Assembly: GCA_963753245.1 (NCBI GenBank)
Contig: CAVWBK010000006.1
Coordinates: forward strand, 1-64,000
Length of the DNA stretch: 64,000 bases
Reading direction: 5' to 3'
Source of the DNA: VRUE01 sp963753245
Lineage (GTDB): Bacteria > Actinomycetota > Thermoleophilia > Solirubrobacterales > 70-9
Part shown: positions 31,964-41,476 of the stretch, in pieces
Layout of the letters: every line of letters begins with the position of its first letter
How positions within the stretch are numbered: the first letter of the stretch is position 1
Position numbers and translations under genes: made by a program
The notes under the pieces: generated by a model
The model's input: only the letters and a program-made list of their open reading frames with translations
Told to the model about the DNA's origin: nothing
Databases searched by the model: none

Positions 31964-33472
31964 TCATTGACCGATCGCCCCACCGCCTGGGGTCTCGATT
32001 CTGAGCCGGTCGCCGTGACGCATCTCACCCTCTGCCCTGCCCGCCAGCTGCTCGCCGTTTAAGAGGTTTCGTCCCAGGGCACCGTCGCCGCCTCCCTCGC
32101 GCCCGCGTGGCGGGAGGCGACGGCGTTCGCCGATCAGGCTGAAGCGCAGCGGCGCCAGCGCTTCGATCTCGCGCACCAGGCCATCGCCGCCCGGCCTCTT
32201 TCCCGTTCCGCCGCTGCCGTGGCGCAGGGCGAGCTCGCGCACGCGCAGTGGGAACTCGGTCTCCAGCGCCTCGATCGGGGTGTTGAGCGTGTTCGACATC
32301 GCCACGTGGATCGCGCTCGGGCCCTCGGCATCAGGGCAGGCACCCTGGCCCCCACCCAGGGTCTCGTAGTAGGTGAAGCCCTCCCCGGCGAGGGTCAGGT
32401 TGTTCATCGTGCCCTGACCCTGGGCCGGGACCGCCCGGGCGCCTCCGAGCGCCGCGATCACCAGGTCGGCGACCCGGCTGGAGGTCTCGGTGTTGCCGGC
32501 GACCACAGCTGCAGGGGCTCGGGCGTTCAGCAGGCAGCCGCGGGGCGCGATGACCTCGATCGGGCGAAAGGCCCCGGCGCAAGCCGGGGCGTCGGGGTCG
32601 GTCAGGACCCGCACCGCGAAGAAGGCCGCGGACTTGGTCACCGAGAGCGGGCAGTTGAGGTTGCCCTGCGACTGGGCGTCGGTGCCGGTGAAGTCGAGCA
32701 CGAGATTCTCGCCGCTGATCCTCGCCTCGACCCGCAGGCGCAGGTCGCACGAGCTTGCGCCGTAGTCGTCCTCGAGCAGCTCCTCGCCCGGGTAGGTGCC
32801 ATCGGGGAGCTCGGCGAGCGATGCCCGGGTGCGGCGCTCGGCGTAGTCGAGGATCTCCGCCATCGCGGCCCGCAGGCGCGCGAGCCCGTGGCGCTCGGCG
32901 AGCTCGACAAAGCGCCGCGAGCCGATCCGGTTGGCGGCCTGCTGGGCGCGCAGATCGGCGAGCCGCTGTTGGGGGAAGCGCATCTGGGCGACGAGTCGGC
33001 GCAGCTCTGCCGGTCGGGCCGGGGTGGGCGCTATCACCACTCCCTCCTCATTGAGGCTGCGTGAGCGGGCCGGCATCGAGCCCGGCGTCGGGCCGCCGAC
33101 ATCGGCGTGGTGGGCGCGACAGGCGGCGTAGCCGATCAGCTCAGCGCCGAGGAAGATTGGCTCGATCAGGGTGATATCGGGGAGATGGGTGCCGCCGCGG
33201 AATGGGTCGTTGAGAATCCAGCCCTCTCTGGGACGCTGCTCCTCGCCGATCACCGCGGCGACCGCGTCCGGCATCGAGCCGAGGTGAACGGGTATGTGCT
33301 CGGCCTGCATGACCAGCTCGCCGGCCTCGTCAAAGAGCGCAGTTGAGCAGTCGCGGCGCTCCTTGATATTCGCCGAGTAGGCCGAGTGAACAAGGGCCGC
33401 GCCCATCTCCTCACAGGCCGAGCGCAGGGCGCCGGCGAGCACCTGCAGGGTGACCGGGTCGACGGCGCTCAT
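31964..33472 (-). CDS. hyuB: hydantoinase B / 5-oxoprolinase-like subunit
   Basis: The 502-residue protein is a HyuB-type subunit: PVTLQVLAGALRSACEEMGAALVHSAYSANIKERRDCSTALFD at the start, HIPVHLGSMPDAV, NDPFRGGTHLPDITLI, FTGTDAQSQGNLNCPLSVTKSA, and the C-terminal SIG/GGGG-like block. With HyuA it forms ATP-dependent hydantoinases, oxoprolinases or acetone/acetophenone carboxylases, so the substrate is open. It overlaps hyuA by 4 bp and is the downstream gene. Confidence 0.9.
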   Translation of the reverse strand: MSAVDPVTLQVLAGALRSACEEMGAALVHSAYSANIKERRDCSTALFDEAGELVMQAEHIPVHLGSMPDAVAAVIGEEQRPREGWILNDPFRGGTHLPDITLIEPIFLGAELIGYAACRAHHADVGGPTPGSMPARSRSLNEEGVVIAPTPARPAELRRLVAQMRFPQQRLADLRAQQAANRIGSRRFVELAERHGLARLRAAMAEILDYAERRTRASLAELPDGTYPGEELLEDDYGASSCDLRLRVEARISGENLVLDFTGTDAQSQGNLNCPLSVTKSAAFFAVRVLTDPDAPACAGAFRPIEVIAPRGCLLNARAPAAVVAGNTETSSRVADLVIAALGGARAVPAQGQGTMNNLTLAGEGFTYYETLGGGQGACPDAEGPSAIHVAMSNTLNTPIEALETEFPLRVRELALRHGSGGTGKRPGGDGLVREIEALAPLRFSLIGERRRLPPRGREGGGDGALGRNLLNGEQLAGRAEGEMRHGDRLRIETPGGGAIGQ

Positions 33473-35439
33473 CGAAGTGCCTGGGCGATGATCGAACCGG
33501 CCCGATCGACGCGCGCCGACCAGTCAGGCGGTAGCACGAGGGTGGCCTCGGGCAGCTCGAAGATCACCGGCCCCCGAAGCGAGAAGCCGGCTTCGGGCTC
33601 GCCGCGGATCACCGGCGTTGGGATCCAAGCGCCATCGAAGCGAACCGGGCGAGAGATGGTGCTGAACTCGGCCTTGGCCCGGGCGCTCAGGTGGGGGTCC
33701 GGCCCTGGCGCGATCAGCGCCAGGGAGATGTTGACGAGGAGGATCTCGCCCGCGGGGTCGAGGTGTCCGTAGCGCTGCAGGTGGGCCCGCTCGAAGCTCT
33801 GAATTAGTTCGGCGGGATCCGGTCTGGCCGGCCCTGGCACCCCCAGCTCAAATGCCTGCCCGGCATAGCGCATCTCATAGACAAGCTCCGGTTCGCAGTC
33901 GGGGGGGCTTCCGGCAGCGCTGATCAGCGCCTCGACCTCGGCCGCGATTCGCGCCGCGCTGAGCCGGTCGGCGCCGAGCATCACGGTGCGTGCGGTGTCA
34001 CGGCGACGCTCGGAGGAGCAGAGACCCAGCGCCGAGAGTACGCCGCCCGCTCGCGGGCAGATCAGGCGCTCGATGCCGAGCTCGGCGGCGATCGCCGCGG
34101 CGTGCATCGGCCCGGCACCGCCGAAGGGCAGTAGCGCGAACCCTCGCGGGTCGAGGCCACGCTCGACTGTAACCACGCGCAGCGCGCGGACCATCTCCTG
34201 GTTGGCGATCGCGACGATCCCTTCCGCCGTCTCCAGCTCGCCCAGCCCCAGCGAGGCGGCGAGCGCACCGATCGCCCTGCGAGCTGCGCCGGAGTCGAGC
34301 TCGAGATCGCCCGCCAGTCGCGAATCGACGGCAAGCTTGCCGAGCAGGAGATTGGCGTCGGTGACCGTCGGTTCCTCGCCGCCACGCCGATAGCAGGCCG
34401 GGCCGGGCTCGGCGCCCGCCGAGTGCGGCCCGACCGCCAGCGCCCCCCCGCGATCACGCCAGGCGATCGAACCGCCACCGGCGCCGACCGTGTGGACATC
34501 GACCATCGGCAGCTGCAGCGGGCGCCCGTCGATGATCCGTGAGTCGGTGCGCCGCACCTTTCCCGCCTCGACCACGCAGACCTCGCAGGAGGTGCCGCCC
34601 ATGTCGAGGCCGATCGCGCTGCCCGATGCTGATACCCGCGCCACAAGTCCGGCGCCGACCGCGCCACCCGCCGGCCCGGAGAGAACGCTGGCGGCGCCGC
34701 CGCCCTCGGTGATAGCCGCGACCCCGCCCGAGGACTGCATCACCACGGGCTCGGGCAGACCGGCCTCGGTCGCCGCGCGGGCCAGTCGATGCAGGTAGCG
34801 GCCGAGCAGGGGCGACAGATAGGCATCGATCGCCGTCGTCGAGCAGCGCTCGTACTCGCGAAAGCGGGGCAGGACTGCGTGGGAAGCAGAAACGTGGACC
34901 TCGGGAAGCTCTCGCCGCAGGTGTTCGGCCAATCGCCGCTCGTGGCTAGGGTCCAGATAGGAGAAGAGGAGGCAGATCGCAACCGACTCAACCTCGGCGG
35001 CGCGGATTGCCTCTGCGAGGCGCGCCGGCTCACTCTGGGCGAGCGGCTCGAGCACCCCCGCCGGGCCGATCCGCTCGGCAGCCTCAAAGCGCAGCTCGGC
35101 AGCGATCAGTGGGGTCGGCTTTGGAGTGCACAGCCGGTAGAGATCAGGGCGGTTCTGGCGGCCAATCTCAAGCAGATCGGCGAAACCGCGGGTTGTGATC
35201 AGCGCTGTGCGCGCGCCCCGTTCCTCGAGCAGCGCGTTGGTGGCGACCGTCATGCCGTGAGCGAAGACGTCGACGTCGGCGCTGCGCGCACCGGCCTGGC
35301 GGAGCACCTGATCGATCGCGGCGAGCACCCCGATCGATTGGTCGGCGGCGGTCGTCGACGTCTTGGCGCTGTGGATGCGGCCCTCGTCGACCAGGACAGC
35401 GTCAGTGAAGGTTCCGCCCACGTCGACGCCGAGGAGCAT
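33469..35439 (-). CDS. hyuA: hydantoinase A / 5-oxoprolinase-like subunit
   Basis: The 656-residue protein starts LLGVDVGGTFTDAVLVDEGRIHSAKTST, the ASKHA nucleotide-binding start of HyuA, and contains VFAHGMTVATNALLEERGARTALITTRGFADLLEIGRQNRP, a SGPAGGAVGAG phosphate loop, LDMGGTSCEVCVVE, and ALLPFGGAGPMHAAAIAAELG. It supplies the ATPase activity of the pair. A start with the ATG-equivalent at 35439 gives full family length. No neighbouring genes hint at the substrate. Confidence 0.9.
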   Translation of the reverse strand: MLLGVDVGGTFTDAVLVDEGRIHSAKTSTTAADQSIGVLAAIDQVLRQAGARSADVDVFAHGMTVATNALLEERGARTALITTRGFADLLEIGRQNRPDLYRLCTPKPTPLIAAELRFEAAERIGPAGVLEPLAQSEPARLAEAIRAAEVESVAICLLFSYLDPSHERRLAEHLRRELPEVHVSASHAVLPRFREYERCSTTAIDAYLSPLLGRYLHRLARAATEAGLPEPVVMQSSGGVAAITEGGGAASVLSGPAGGAVGAGLVARVSASGSAIGLDMGGTSCEVCVVEAGKVRRTDSRIIDGRPLQLPMVDVHTVGAGGGSIAWRDRGGALAVGPHSAGAEPGPACYRRGGEEPTVTDANLLLGKLAVDSRLAGDLELDSGAARRAIGALAASLGLGELETAEGIVAIANQEMVRALRVVTVERGLDPRGFALLPFGGAGPMHAAAIAAELGIERLICPRAGGVLSALGLCSSERRRDTARTVMLGADRLSAARIAAEVEALISAAGSPPDCEPELVYEMRYAGQAFELGVPGPARPDPAELIQSFERAHLQRYGHLDPAGEILLVNISLALIAPGPDPHLSARAKAEFSTISRPVRFDGAWIPTPVIRGEPEAGFSLRGPVIFELPEATLVLPPDWSARVDRAGSIIAQALR

Positions 35440-35791
35440 CGAGGCAAGCTAGCCGACTGTCGATTCGCGCGTTCGGTGCCTTGGGACGTGGAGGCGCGCT
35501 GCCCAGCCGAGCTCGATGCCAGGCCCGAGCCATCCGTCAGCGCCGAGCTGATTTGGCGACCGTGACCGGGCCCGCTTCGTTGCCCGCCAGATCGCTGGTT
35601 CGTCCGCGAGCCTGGGCGGCGGCCACAGCGATCAGCTATGGCGGCGTCATCGCCGGTTACCCGCCGCCCGCCCGCGAGAGCCCCTTCAGCTCCGACAGCC
35701 AGATCTAGGCTGAGGATCTGATCGAGCGCTTCGCTTCTTTCTCCTGATCGCGCTGGGCGAGACCGCTCTCGCGGTTGCCAACCTGGCGACC
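35440..35791. other. intergenic, no supported gene
   Basis: The 352-bp stretch between hyuA and the end of nadB holds only short frames without recognisable domains. No RNA gene or clear promoter was seen. Confidence 0.5.
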
Positions 35792-37222
35792 CTAGGTCCA
35801 GCTCTCGCGGCGGACCTCACCCGCGGGGCTTAGGACGAGGTGGATTGAGTCCAACCGATCATCGCCTGAGGGGAAGTCGGTGCGCAGGTGACCGCCGCGC
35901 GACTCGCGGCGCTCGCCGGCCGATCTGGCGATCGCCGCGGCGAGCGGGTAATCATCGCCCCCCAAGGCGGCAAGCCCGGCCGCGTCTCGCAACGGGCCGG
36001 CGAGGCGCCAGACCGCATCGCGGGTGGCCTGGGTCGGTGGCCTGAACCGCCAGGCGCAAGGCTCGCGGAGATCGGCGCTCGCTGTCTCCCCGAGGGCAGC
36101 CGCGGCGGCGCGAGCGCCAAAGACGAAGCACTCGCTGAGTGAGTTGGAGGCGAGGCGGTTGGCACCGTGCAGGCCTGTGCACGAGCACTCACCGACCGCG
36201 TAGAGACCGGGCAGTGAGGAGCGCCCGTCGAGGTCAACGGCGATCCCACCCATCATGTAGTGGGCGGCGGGAGTGACCGGGATCGTCTCGCGCCTGGGTT
36301 CAAGGCCCGCCCTTGCCAGCGAGGCGAAGACGTTGGGAAAGCGGGCCGGATCGATCGCCCGCAGGTCGAGCATCACCGCGGCGCTGCCATCGGCCTCAAG
36401 TCGCCCAAGGATCGCTGCGGTGACGGCGTCGCGGGGGGCGAGCTCATCGGTGAAGCGCGAGCCCGCAGAATCGAGGAGGGTCGCGCCCTCGCCGCGGATT
36501 GCCTCGGTGATCAGGAGACCGTCTTCGGGAGCGCCCGGCAAGGCTAGGGCGGTCGGGTGAAACTGGCAGAACTCGAGGTCAGCTAGGTCGGCTCCAGCGG
36601 CGCTGGCGAGAACGGGCCCGGCGCCGATCGCACCACGCGGGTTGGTGGTCCGCCGCCAGAGGGCGGCCGCCCCCCCGGTGGCCAGCACGGTCGCCGCGGC
36701 GGCGATTGGGCCCGTGTCGGCGATCACACCGTGGCAGCGCTCGCCATCGCTCCAAAGGCAGAGGGCCGAGGTTCTCTCTATCACCTTGATCCTGCCCTCC
36801 GCGGCCACCATCGCGGCCAGCTTTGAGGTGATCTCATGCCCGGTCTGGCTGCCGCCCGAGTGGACGATGCGGCGGCTGGCGTGGCCTCCCTCGAGTCCGA
36901 GCGCCAGCCGTCCCTCGTGGTCGAGATCGAAGTTGACACCCCGCGCCTGCAGGTCGCGCACCGCCGCGGGGGCCTCCTCAACCAGCACCTCGACCGCCGA
37001 GGCTCGGCAAAGGCCGCGGCCGGCGGTGATCGTGTCAGCGGCGTGGCGGGCGGGGGTATCGCCGGGTTCCAGGGCCGCGGCGAGGCCGCCCTGCGCCCAG
37101 TAGCTGGCGCTCTGGGTGAGCGGGGTGCGGGAGACCAGAGCGACACGGCCACCGCCCTCGGCGGCGCGCAACGCTGTCCACAGGCCGGCGGAGCCGCCGC
37201 CGACGACGACGACGTCGTACTC
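35792..37222 (-). CDS. nadB: L-aspartate oxidase NadB, start codon unclear
   Basis: NadB oxidises aspartate to iminoaspartate for NAD synthesis. Landmarks are the FAD loop VVVVGGGSAGLW, QSASYWAQGGLAAAL, HSGGSQTGHEI, FHPTAL, EAIRGEGA, MMGGIAVDLDGRSSLPGLYAVGE and NRLASNSLSECFVFGARAA. The FAD loop is encoded upstream of the first canonical start (TTG 37171). Reading the frame back to 37222 (EYDVVVVGGG) and beyond shows no ATG, GTG or TTG; an ATA at 37237 is the nearest odd candidate. Either a rare start is used or an indel hides it. Length (about 475) is a little short of the usual 530. The upstream coiled-coil gene stops 11 bp away. Confidence 0.85.
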   Translation of the reverse strand, partial: EYDVVVVGGGSAGLWTALRAAEGGGRVALVSRTPLTQSASYWAQGGLAAALEPGDTPARHAADTITAGRGLCRASAVEVLVEEAPAAVRDLQARGVNFDLDHEGRLALGLEGGHASRRIVHSGGSQTGHEITSKLAAMVAAEGRIKVIERTSALCLWSDGERCHGVIADTGPIAAAATVLATGGAAALWRRTTNPRGAIGAGPVLASAAGADLADLEFCQFHPTALALPGAPEDGLLITEAIRGEGATLLDSAGSRFTDELAPRDAVTAAILGRLEADGSAAVMLDLRAIDPARFPNVFASLARAGLEPRRETIPVTPAAHYMMGGIAVDLDGRSSLPGLYAVGECSCTGLHGANRLASNSLSECFVFGARAAAAALGETASADLREPCAWRFRPPTQATRDAVWRLAGPLRDAAGLAALGGDDYPLAAAIARSAGERRESRGGHLRTDFPSGDDRLDSIHLVLSPAGEVRRESWT

Positions 37223-37233
37223 GGCTCTTACTG

Positions 37234-37665
37234 CTATTGCCCGGCCGCCTCTCGGCGGATCATCTTGACCTGCCCGCGCAGCCAGGCCGCTGCCGCCTCG
37301 CGGGCACCGGCTTCGGCCGCGGAGACCTTCGTCTCGGCCTCAGCGGCGCGTCGCTCGGCGGCCTTGACCCGCTCCTCGGCGGCCGCGGCGTGGGCTTCGA
37401 TCTCGGTCAGGCGCTCCTCCGCCGCGGCGATCGCGCGCTCCTTGGCCTCGCGCTCGAACCGCAGGTCCTGCTCCTGACTTTGGCGCAACTGCTCGAGGGC
37501 CTCCTCGGTATGAAGTTTCTCCTTTTCGAGGTCGGCTTCCAGCGCCCTGATCTCCGCGGTTGCGCGTTTTTCCGCGGTTTCGGCCGACTCAGCCGCCTCG
37601 CGAAGCCGATCCTGCGCCTCTGCGATCCGCCCGCTTAGGGCTTCTGAGTCCGTCTCAGAGTTCAT
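37234..37665 (-). CDS. coiled-coil protein
   Basis: The 143-residue protein is almost entirely one heptad-repeat helix rich in Ala, Glu, Arg and Lys (RDLREAAESAETAEKRATAEIRALEADLEKEK-like composition), ending in AWLRGQVKMIRREAAGQ. No domain is recognised. It lies between nadB and the glycosyltransferase on the same strand. Low-complexity composition makes homology hard to judge, but the frame is long, gap-free and has a regular heptad pattern. Confidence 0.7.
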   Translation of the reverse strand: MNSETDSEALSGRIAEAQDRLREAAESAETAEKRATAEIRALEADLEKEKLHTEEALEQLRQSQEQDLRFEREAKERAIAAAEERLTEIEAHAAAAEERVKAAERRAAEAETKVSAAEAGAREAAAAWLRGQVKMIRREAAGQ

Positions 37666-37680
37666 GGCTTGCTCAATCTA

Positions 37681-38625
37681 TTACGAGGCGGCCAGAAGAT
37701 CTCGGTAGGCCTCAATCGTGCGCTCGGCCGTGCGCCCCGAGGAGAGCGCGCCAGCGCGGGCGGCGCCGGCCACTCGCGGGTCTCGCGCTTGCAGGTGAGC
37801 TCGCGCCACGGCGGTCCAAGTGGTGAGCTCAAACGGCGCGCACAGCGAACCGGCGATCCCCGCCAGCGCGAAGGGGGCGATTCCTACTGGAGTCGAGAGA
37901 ACCGGCACCTCGCAGGCCAGCGACTCGAGGCAGACCATCCCGAAGCCCTCATAGTCGGAGGTGATGATGACCGCATTGGCAGCGTTGATCCAGAGCCTCA
38001 TCCGCTCGGGCTCGATCGAACCGCCGCTGAGCAGCTCGGCATCACAGGCGCCCGCCAGCTCAGCGGCGCGGTCGGCACGCTTCTCGGGCCGCGCCGGGTT
38101 GGCGGCGAAGAACAGGTAGCGCCCGTCGGGGTCGAGGCCGAGCTCAGCTCGCGCCCGCTCGCGGGGCAAGGGGCCGAAGTGCTCGAGGTCGGGTCCGCAT
38201 GGCAGGACCGCGGAGCCGTGCAGGAGCGGCAGCCCGGGCCGGCCGTCCTCCTCGAGGAAGAGACCACTGGAGACGACGGCGACCAGCTCTATTCGGTGAA
38301 CGAGACGGCGAGAGAGCGCGCCCACGATCCGGTGGCGGACGTCGGTGCCGTGGAAGCTGACCACCAGCGGATGGGCACCGGCAATTCGCGCGCACCAGCC
38401 GGGCAGGCCGTAGTGGGCGTGAATCAGATCAAACGGTCGGCTTTGGCGCAGCAGACGCCGTAGATGGACGGTCGCCGGGATGTATTGGCGTGCCCCCGGT
38501 GGGAAGCTGAAAACCTCGACCTCGACCTCGCGCTTGCGCAGCTCCTCGATTTGGTCGCGCACCCAGCGGCCTCGCTGTGGCGCGCCCGTGTCGGGAACGA
38601 AGTTGGTGATGACCAGGACGCGCAT
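37681..38625 (-). CDS. glycosyltransferase, GT4 (GT-B) family
   Basis: The 314-residue protein starts MRVLVITNFVPDTGAPQRGRWVRDQIEEL and contains FDLIHAHYGLPGW, VVSFHGTDVR, a middle region where the donor-site segment reads FFAANPARPEKRADRAAELA, and the late motif IITSDYEGFGMVCLESLACEVPVLSTPVGI, the E-x7-E region of GT4 enzymes. It probably transfers a sugar from a nucleotide donor to a lipid or polysaccharide; acceptor unknown. It is shorter than many GT4 proteins (360-400), mostly at the N-terminal domain. Confidence 0.85.
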   Translation of the reverse strand: MRVLVITNFVPDTGAPQRGRWVRDQIEELRKREVEVEVFSFPPGARQYIPATVHLRRLLRQSRPFDLIHAHYGLPGWCARIAGAHPLVVSFHGTDVRHRIVGALSRRLVHRIELVAVVSSGLFLEEDGRPGLPLLHGSAVLPCGPDLEHFGPLPRERARAELGLDPDGRYLFFAANPARPEKRADRAAELAGACDAELLSGGSIEPERMRLWINAANAVIITSDYEGFGMVCLESLACEVPVLSTPVGIAPFALAGIAGSLCAPFELTTWTAVARAHLQARDPRVAGAARAGALSSGRTAERTIEAYRDLLAAS

Positions 38626-38964
38626 AGCGCTGAGCGTATCCGTGGCGGGACCCCCAAGAGCCAGAGCGCCGCCGCCCCCGATCCGTCGCCCGGCGACCAG
38701 CGGCCACTTTGGCTGAGTAGCGGCGCCGAGCCGGCCTCCGATCGCTGTCCAAGCGCCCTGCCGAGGAGGCCCGCGCGCGCTGCTCGCAGCGGGGGGGAGA
38801 TGAGCTATTTGCGAAGCCCGCAGGGGCGTTTGGGAGGAGGGGGACCGAGCGGCGCTCGGCCGCGCACTGGCAAGCGGCTTTGCAGCAGCGTTTGGGCGGC
38901 GGGCGCCCAGCTGGAGGGGTGCCCGACAAGGCGGGGTTCAAATGGAACCTGAGAGACTCGGTGG
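38626..38964. other. intergenic between divergent genes, no supported gene
   Basis: The 339-bp gap separates the glycosyltransferase and rph, which are transcribed apart, so both promoters should lie here. I see no clear -35/-10 pair and no RNA gene; the sequence GGTTCAAATGG near 38936 is not part of a tRNA. Confidence 0.5.
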
Positions 38965-39690
38965 ATGCCCGACTCCCGCAGCTATGACCGCGCCCCGGCC
39001 GACCTCAGACCGGTCACGATCGAGCCTGAATTCGTTGCCACCGCGGACGGCTCGGCACTGATCTCAATCGGGCGAACGAGGGTGATCTGTACCGCCTCGG
39101 TCAACGACTCGGTACCCCGCTGGATGCAGGGTCGCGGCAAGGGTTGGGTGACAGCCGAGTACTCGATGCTGCCCGCCTCAACTGGTGACCGCAAGCCGCG
39201 CGATATCGTCAAGGGGCGCCAGGACGGGCGCGGGGTGGAGATCCAGCGTCTGATCGGCCGCTCGCTGCGGGTCGTCGTCGACTTCGGGGCCCTTGGAGAG
39301 CGCAGCGTCTATGTCGACTGCGACGTGCTTCAGGCCGACGGCGGCACCCGCTGTGCGGCGATCACCGGCGGCTATGTCGCGCTGCGCCTGGCGCTCGCCA
39401 AGTTGGTCAAGGCCGGCGCGATCGAGGCGCTGCCCTTGACTGGCTCGGTCGCCGCGATCAGCGTCGGAATGGTAGCCAAGCGCGCCCTCTGTGATCTCGA
39501 CTACGTCGAGGACTCAAGCGCTGAGGTCGACGCCAACGTCGTGATGACCGGCGAGGGTGGCCTGGTCGAGGTGCAGGCGACGGCCGAGCGGACACCGCTC
39601 TCGCGGGCCTCCCTCGATGAGCTGCTCGGCCTCGCCGAGGGCGGCATCGCGCGCCTGAGGCAGGTGCAGGAGCAGGTAGCCGGAGTTTGA
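38965..39690 (+). CDS. rph: ribonuclease PH
   Basis: RNase PH trims the 3' ends of tRNA precursors by phosphorolysis. The 241-residue protein has the whole family pattern: GSALISIGRTRVICTASV, GKGWVTAEYSMLPASTGDRKPRD, GRGVEIQRLIGRSLRVVVD, DCDVLQADGGTRCAAITGGYVAL, and DLDYVEDSSAEVDANVVMTGEGGLVEVQATAE. It begins a plus-strand run and overlaps rdgB by 4 bp, a common pairing in bacteria. Confidence 0.96.
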   Translation: MPDSRSYDRAPADLRPVTIEPEFVATADGSALISIGRTRVICTASVNDSVPRWMQGRGKGWVTAEYSMLPASTGDRKPRDIVKGRQDGRGVEIQRLIGRSLRVVVDFGALGERSVYVDCDVLQADGGTRCAAITGGYVALRLALAKLVKAGAIEALPLTGSVAAISVGMVAKRALCDLDYVEDSSAEVDANVVMTGEGGLVEVQATAERTPLSRASLDELLGLAEGGIARLRQVQEQVAGV

Positions 39691-40277
39691 TCTTCGCGAC
39701 CGGCAATAAGCACAAGCTGCGCGAGCTCCAGGCGCTGCTGCCGGGGGTCGAGTTGGAGCCGCTGCCGGCGGGCGTAGTACTACCCCCTGAGGACGGCGAA
39801 TCCTATGCCGAGATCGCGCTCGAGAAGGCGCGGGTTGCCCACCGGGCCAGCGGCCAGGCGGTGGTCGCCGATGACTCGGGGATCGGCGCGGAGGCGCTCG
39901 GCGGGCGTCCCGGGATTCACTCGGCTCGCTACGGGGGCGAGGGGGCAAGCGATGAGGAGAACCTCGAGAAGCTGCTGGGCGAGGTCGCCGCAGCGGGCGG
40001 TGAGCGCCGTGCTGAATACACCTGCGCCCTGGCTTTGATCGAAGCCGACGGTTCCGAGCACGTCTTTGAAGGTCGTTGCGCCGGGGTTTTGATCGAGGAG
40101 CCGCGCGGCGCGGGCGGCTTTGGTTATGACCCCGCCTTCGTTCCCGAGGACACAGGGACCGGTGACAGGCGCACGATGTCGGAGCTCTCTGAGGTTGAGA
40201 AGAACGCGATCAGCCACCGGGGTCGCGCCGCGCGGATGCTCGCTGCGCATCTCGCGGCTGCGCGCGAGGCGACGTAG
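39687..40277 (+). CDS. rdgB: non-canonical purine NTP pyrophosphatase (RdgB/HAM1)
   Basis: The enzyme removes dITP and XTP from the nucleotide pool. The 196-residue protein starts at a TTG overlapping the rph stop and shows IFATGNKHKLRELQALL, SYAEIALEKARVAH, VVADDSGIGAEALGGRPGIHSARYGG, GGFGYDPAFVPE, and the final NAISHRGRAARML. All substrate and metal-binding blocks are present. An insert TGTGDRRTM near residue 160 replaces the usual short T(MA)EL loop and is slightly longer than usual. Confidence 0.94.
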   Translation: MIFATGNKHKLRELQALLPGVELEPLPAGVVLPPEDGESYAEIALEKARVAHRASGQAVVADDSGIGAEALGGRPGIHSARYGGEGASDEENLEKLLGEVAAAGGERRAEYTCALALIEADGSEHVFEGRCAGVLIEEPRGAGGFGYDPAFVPEDTGTGDRRTMSELSEVEKNAISHRGRAARMLAAHLAAAREAT

Positions 40278-40285
40278 AGCGGCTG

Positions 40286-41197
40286 ATGATCCGTACCAAG
40301 AGCGCCGCCGCGGCGCTCTCGATCGCATCAAACGCGACGCTGATCGCGATCAAGCTCGCGGCCGGGGCGATCACCGGCTCGATCGCGATCGTCACCGAGG
40401 CGATTCACTCGCTGATCGACCTGGTCGCCTCGGTGGTCGCCTTCGTCTCAGTTCGAAAAGCCGACGAGCCCGCCGACGCAGAGCATCCCTACGGTCACGA
40501 GAAGGTCGAGAACCTGGCCGCGACAATCGAGGGAATGCTGATCCTGGTCGGTGCCGGGATTATCGTCTACGAGGCGACCCATCGGCTTGTGGTGGGTTCG
40601 ACAGTGCAAAGGCTAGGGATCGGCATCGCCGTGATGGGTCTCTCGGTATTGGCCAACCTCGGGGTCTCGACCGTGCTCGGCCGCCAGGCGCGGGCCCACG
40701 ACTCGGCCGCACTGGCCGGAGACGCGGCTCACCTTCGCGCCGATGCGCTGACCTCGGCCGGGGTCGCCGGCGGGTTGTTGCTCGTCCAGATAACCGGCAT
40801 CGTCGCCTTCGACTCGATCACGGCATTGATCGTCTCGGCCGCGATCGTCGTCGCCGGCCTGCGGATCATCCGCCGCTCATCGGGTGTTTTGGTCGACGAA
40901 GCCCTGCCGGATGTCGAGATGGATGAGATCGAGGCGGCGATCGGAGCCGCCCGCACCGACGAGGTCGCCGGCTACCACAAGCTGCGTGCACGGCGCGCCG
41001 GCGCGCGCCGCTATGTCGACCTGCATGTCCAGTACCGCTCCGGCACCAGTCTCGAGCGCGCCCACGAGCTCGCCCATACGATGCGCGACGCGATCGAGGC
41101 GACCCTTCCCCGGGCCGAAGTCCTGATCCATGTTGAGCCCGAGACATCGCTGCGTCACACCGACGACAGTGCCGGCGGTCCCTACCGCTCGGGCTAG
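40286..41197 (+). CDS. cation diffusion facilitator (CDF) transporter
   Basis: The 303-residue protein has six membrane helices and both CDF metal sites, HSLID in helix 2 and AHLRADAL in helix 5, plus HPYGHEKVENLAA after the second helix. A cytoplasmic C-terminal ferredoxin-like domain follows (VAGYHKLRARRAGARRYVDLHVQYRSG..EVLIHVEPE). Members export zinc, iron or manganese; the H/D pairs do not settle which. It lies 8 bp after rdgB. Confidence 0.9.
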   Translation: MIRTKSAAAALSIASNATLIAIKLAAGAITGSIAIVTEAIHSLIDLVASVVAFVSVRKADEPADAEHPYGHEKVENLAATIEGMLILVGAGIIVYEATHRLVVGSTVQRLGIGIAVMGLSVLANLGVSTVLGRQARAHDSAALAGDAAHLRADALTSAGVAGGLLLVQITGIVAFDSITALIVSAAIVVAGLRIIRRSSGVLVDEALPDVEMDEIEAAIGAARTDEVAGYHKLRARRAGARRYVDLHVQYRSGTSLERAHELAHTMRDAIEATLPRAEVLIHVEPETSLRHTDDSAGGPYRSG

Positions 41198-41304
41198 GAT
41201 CGCGGCACGGTGGGCACGATTGGCCGCACCGCCAGCGGCACCACGGTCGCCGCCAGGGGGAAATCGGCGCGGCGTAGGCTGGTCAGCAGTGAGCCGAAGG
41301 TTGC

Positions 41305-41454
41305 CTATCGAGAGGGCAGGAGATTGACCGCGGCGGCGAGGCCGACGGCGCTGACCGTCGCGGTGTAGCCGGTGTAGCCGCTGATCGCGAAGAGGACCGC
41401 AGCGATCGCGCAAATGACGACGACGACGATCCAGGATGCGCGGGCGAGCGTCAC
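41305..41454 (-). CDS. small two-helix membrane protein
   Basis: A 49-residue minus-strand frame from a GTG at 41454 gives TLARASWIVVVVICAIAAVLFAISGYTGYTATVSAVGLAAAVNLLPSR. It consists of two membrane helices around a Gly-Tyr-rich turn. The regular pattern and clean stop favour a real small gene. It is divergent from the roadblock-like gene with 22 bp between starts. Function unknown. Confidence 0.5.
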   Translation of the reverse strand: MTLARASWIVVVVICAIAAVLFAISGYTGYTATVSAVGLAAAVNLLPSR

Positions 41455-41476
41455 GGGCGCTATTTTGGCTGATCGG

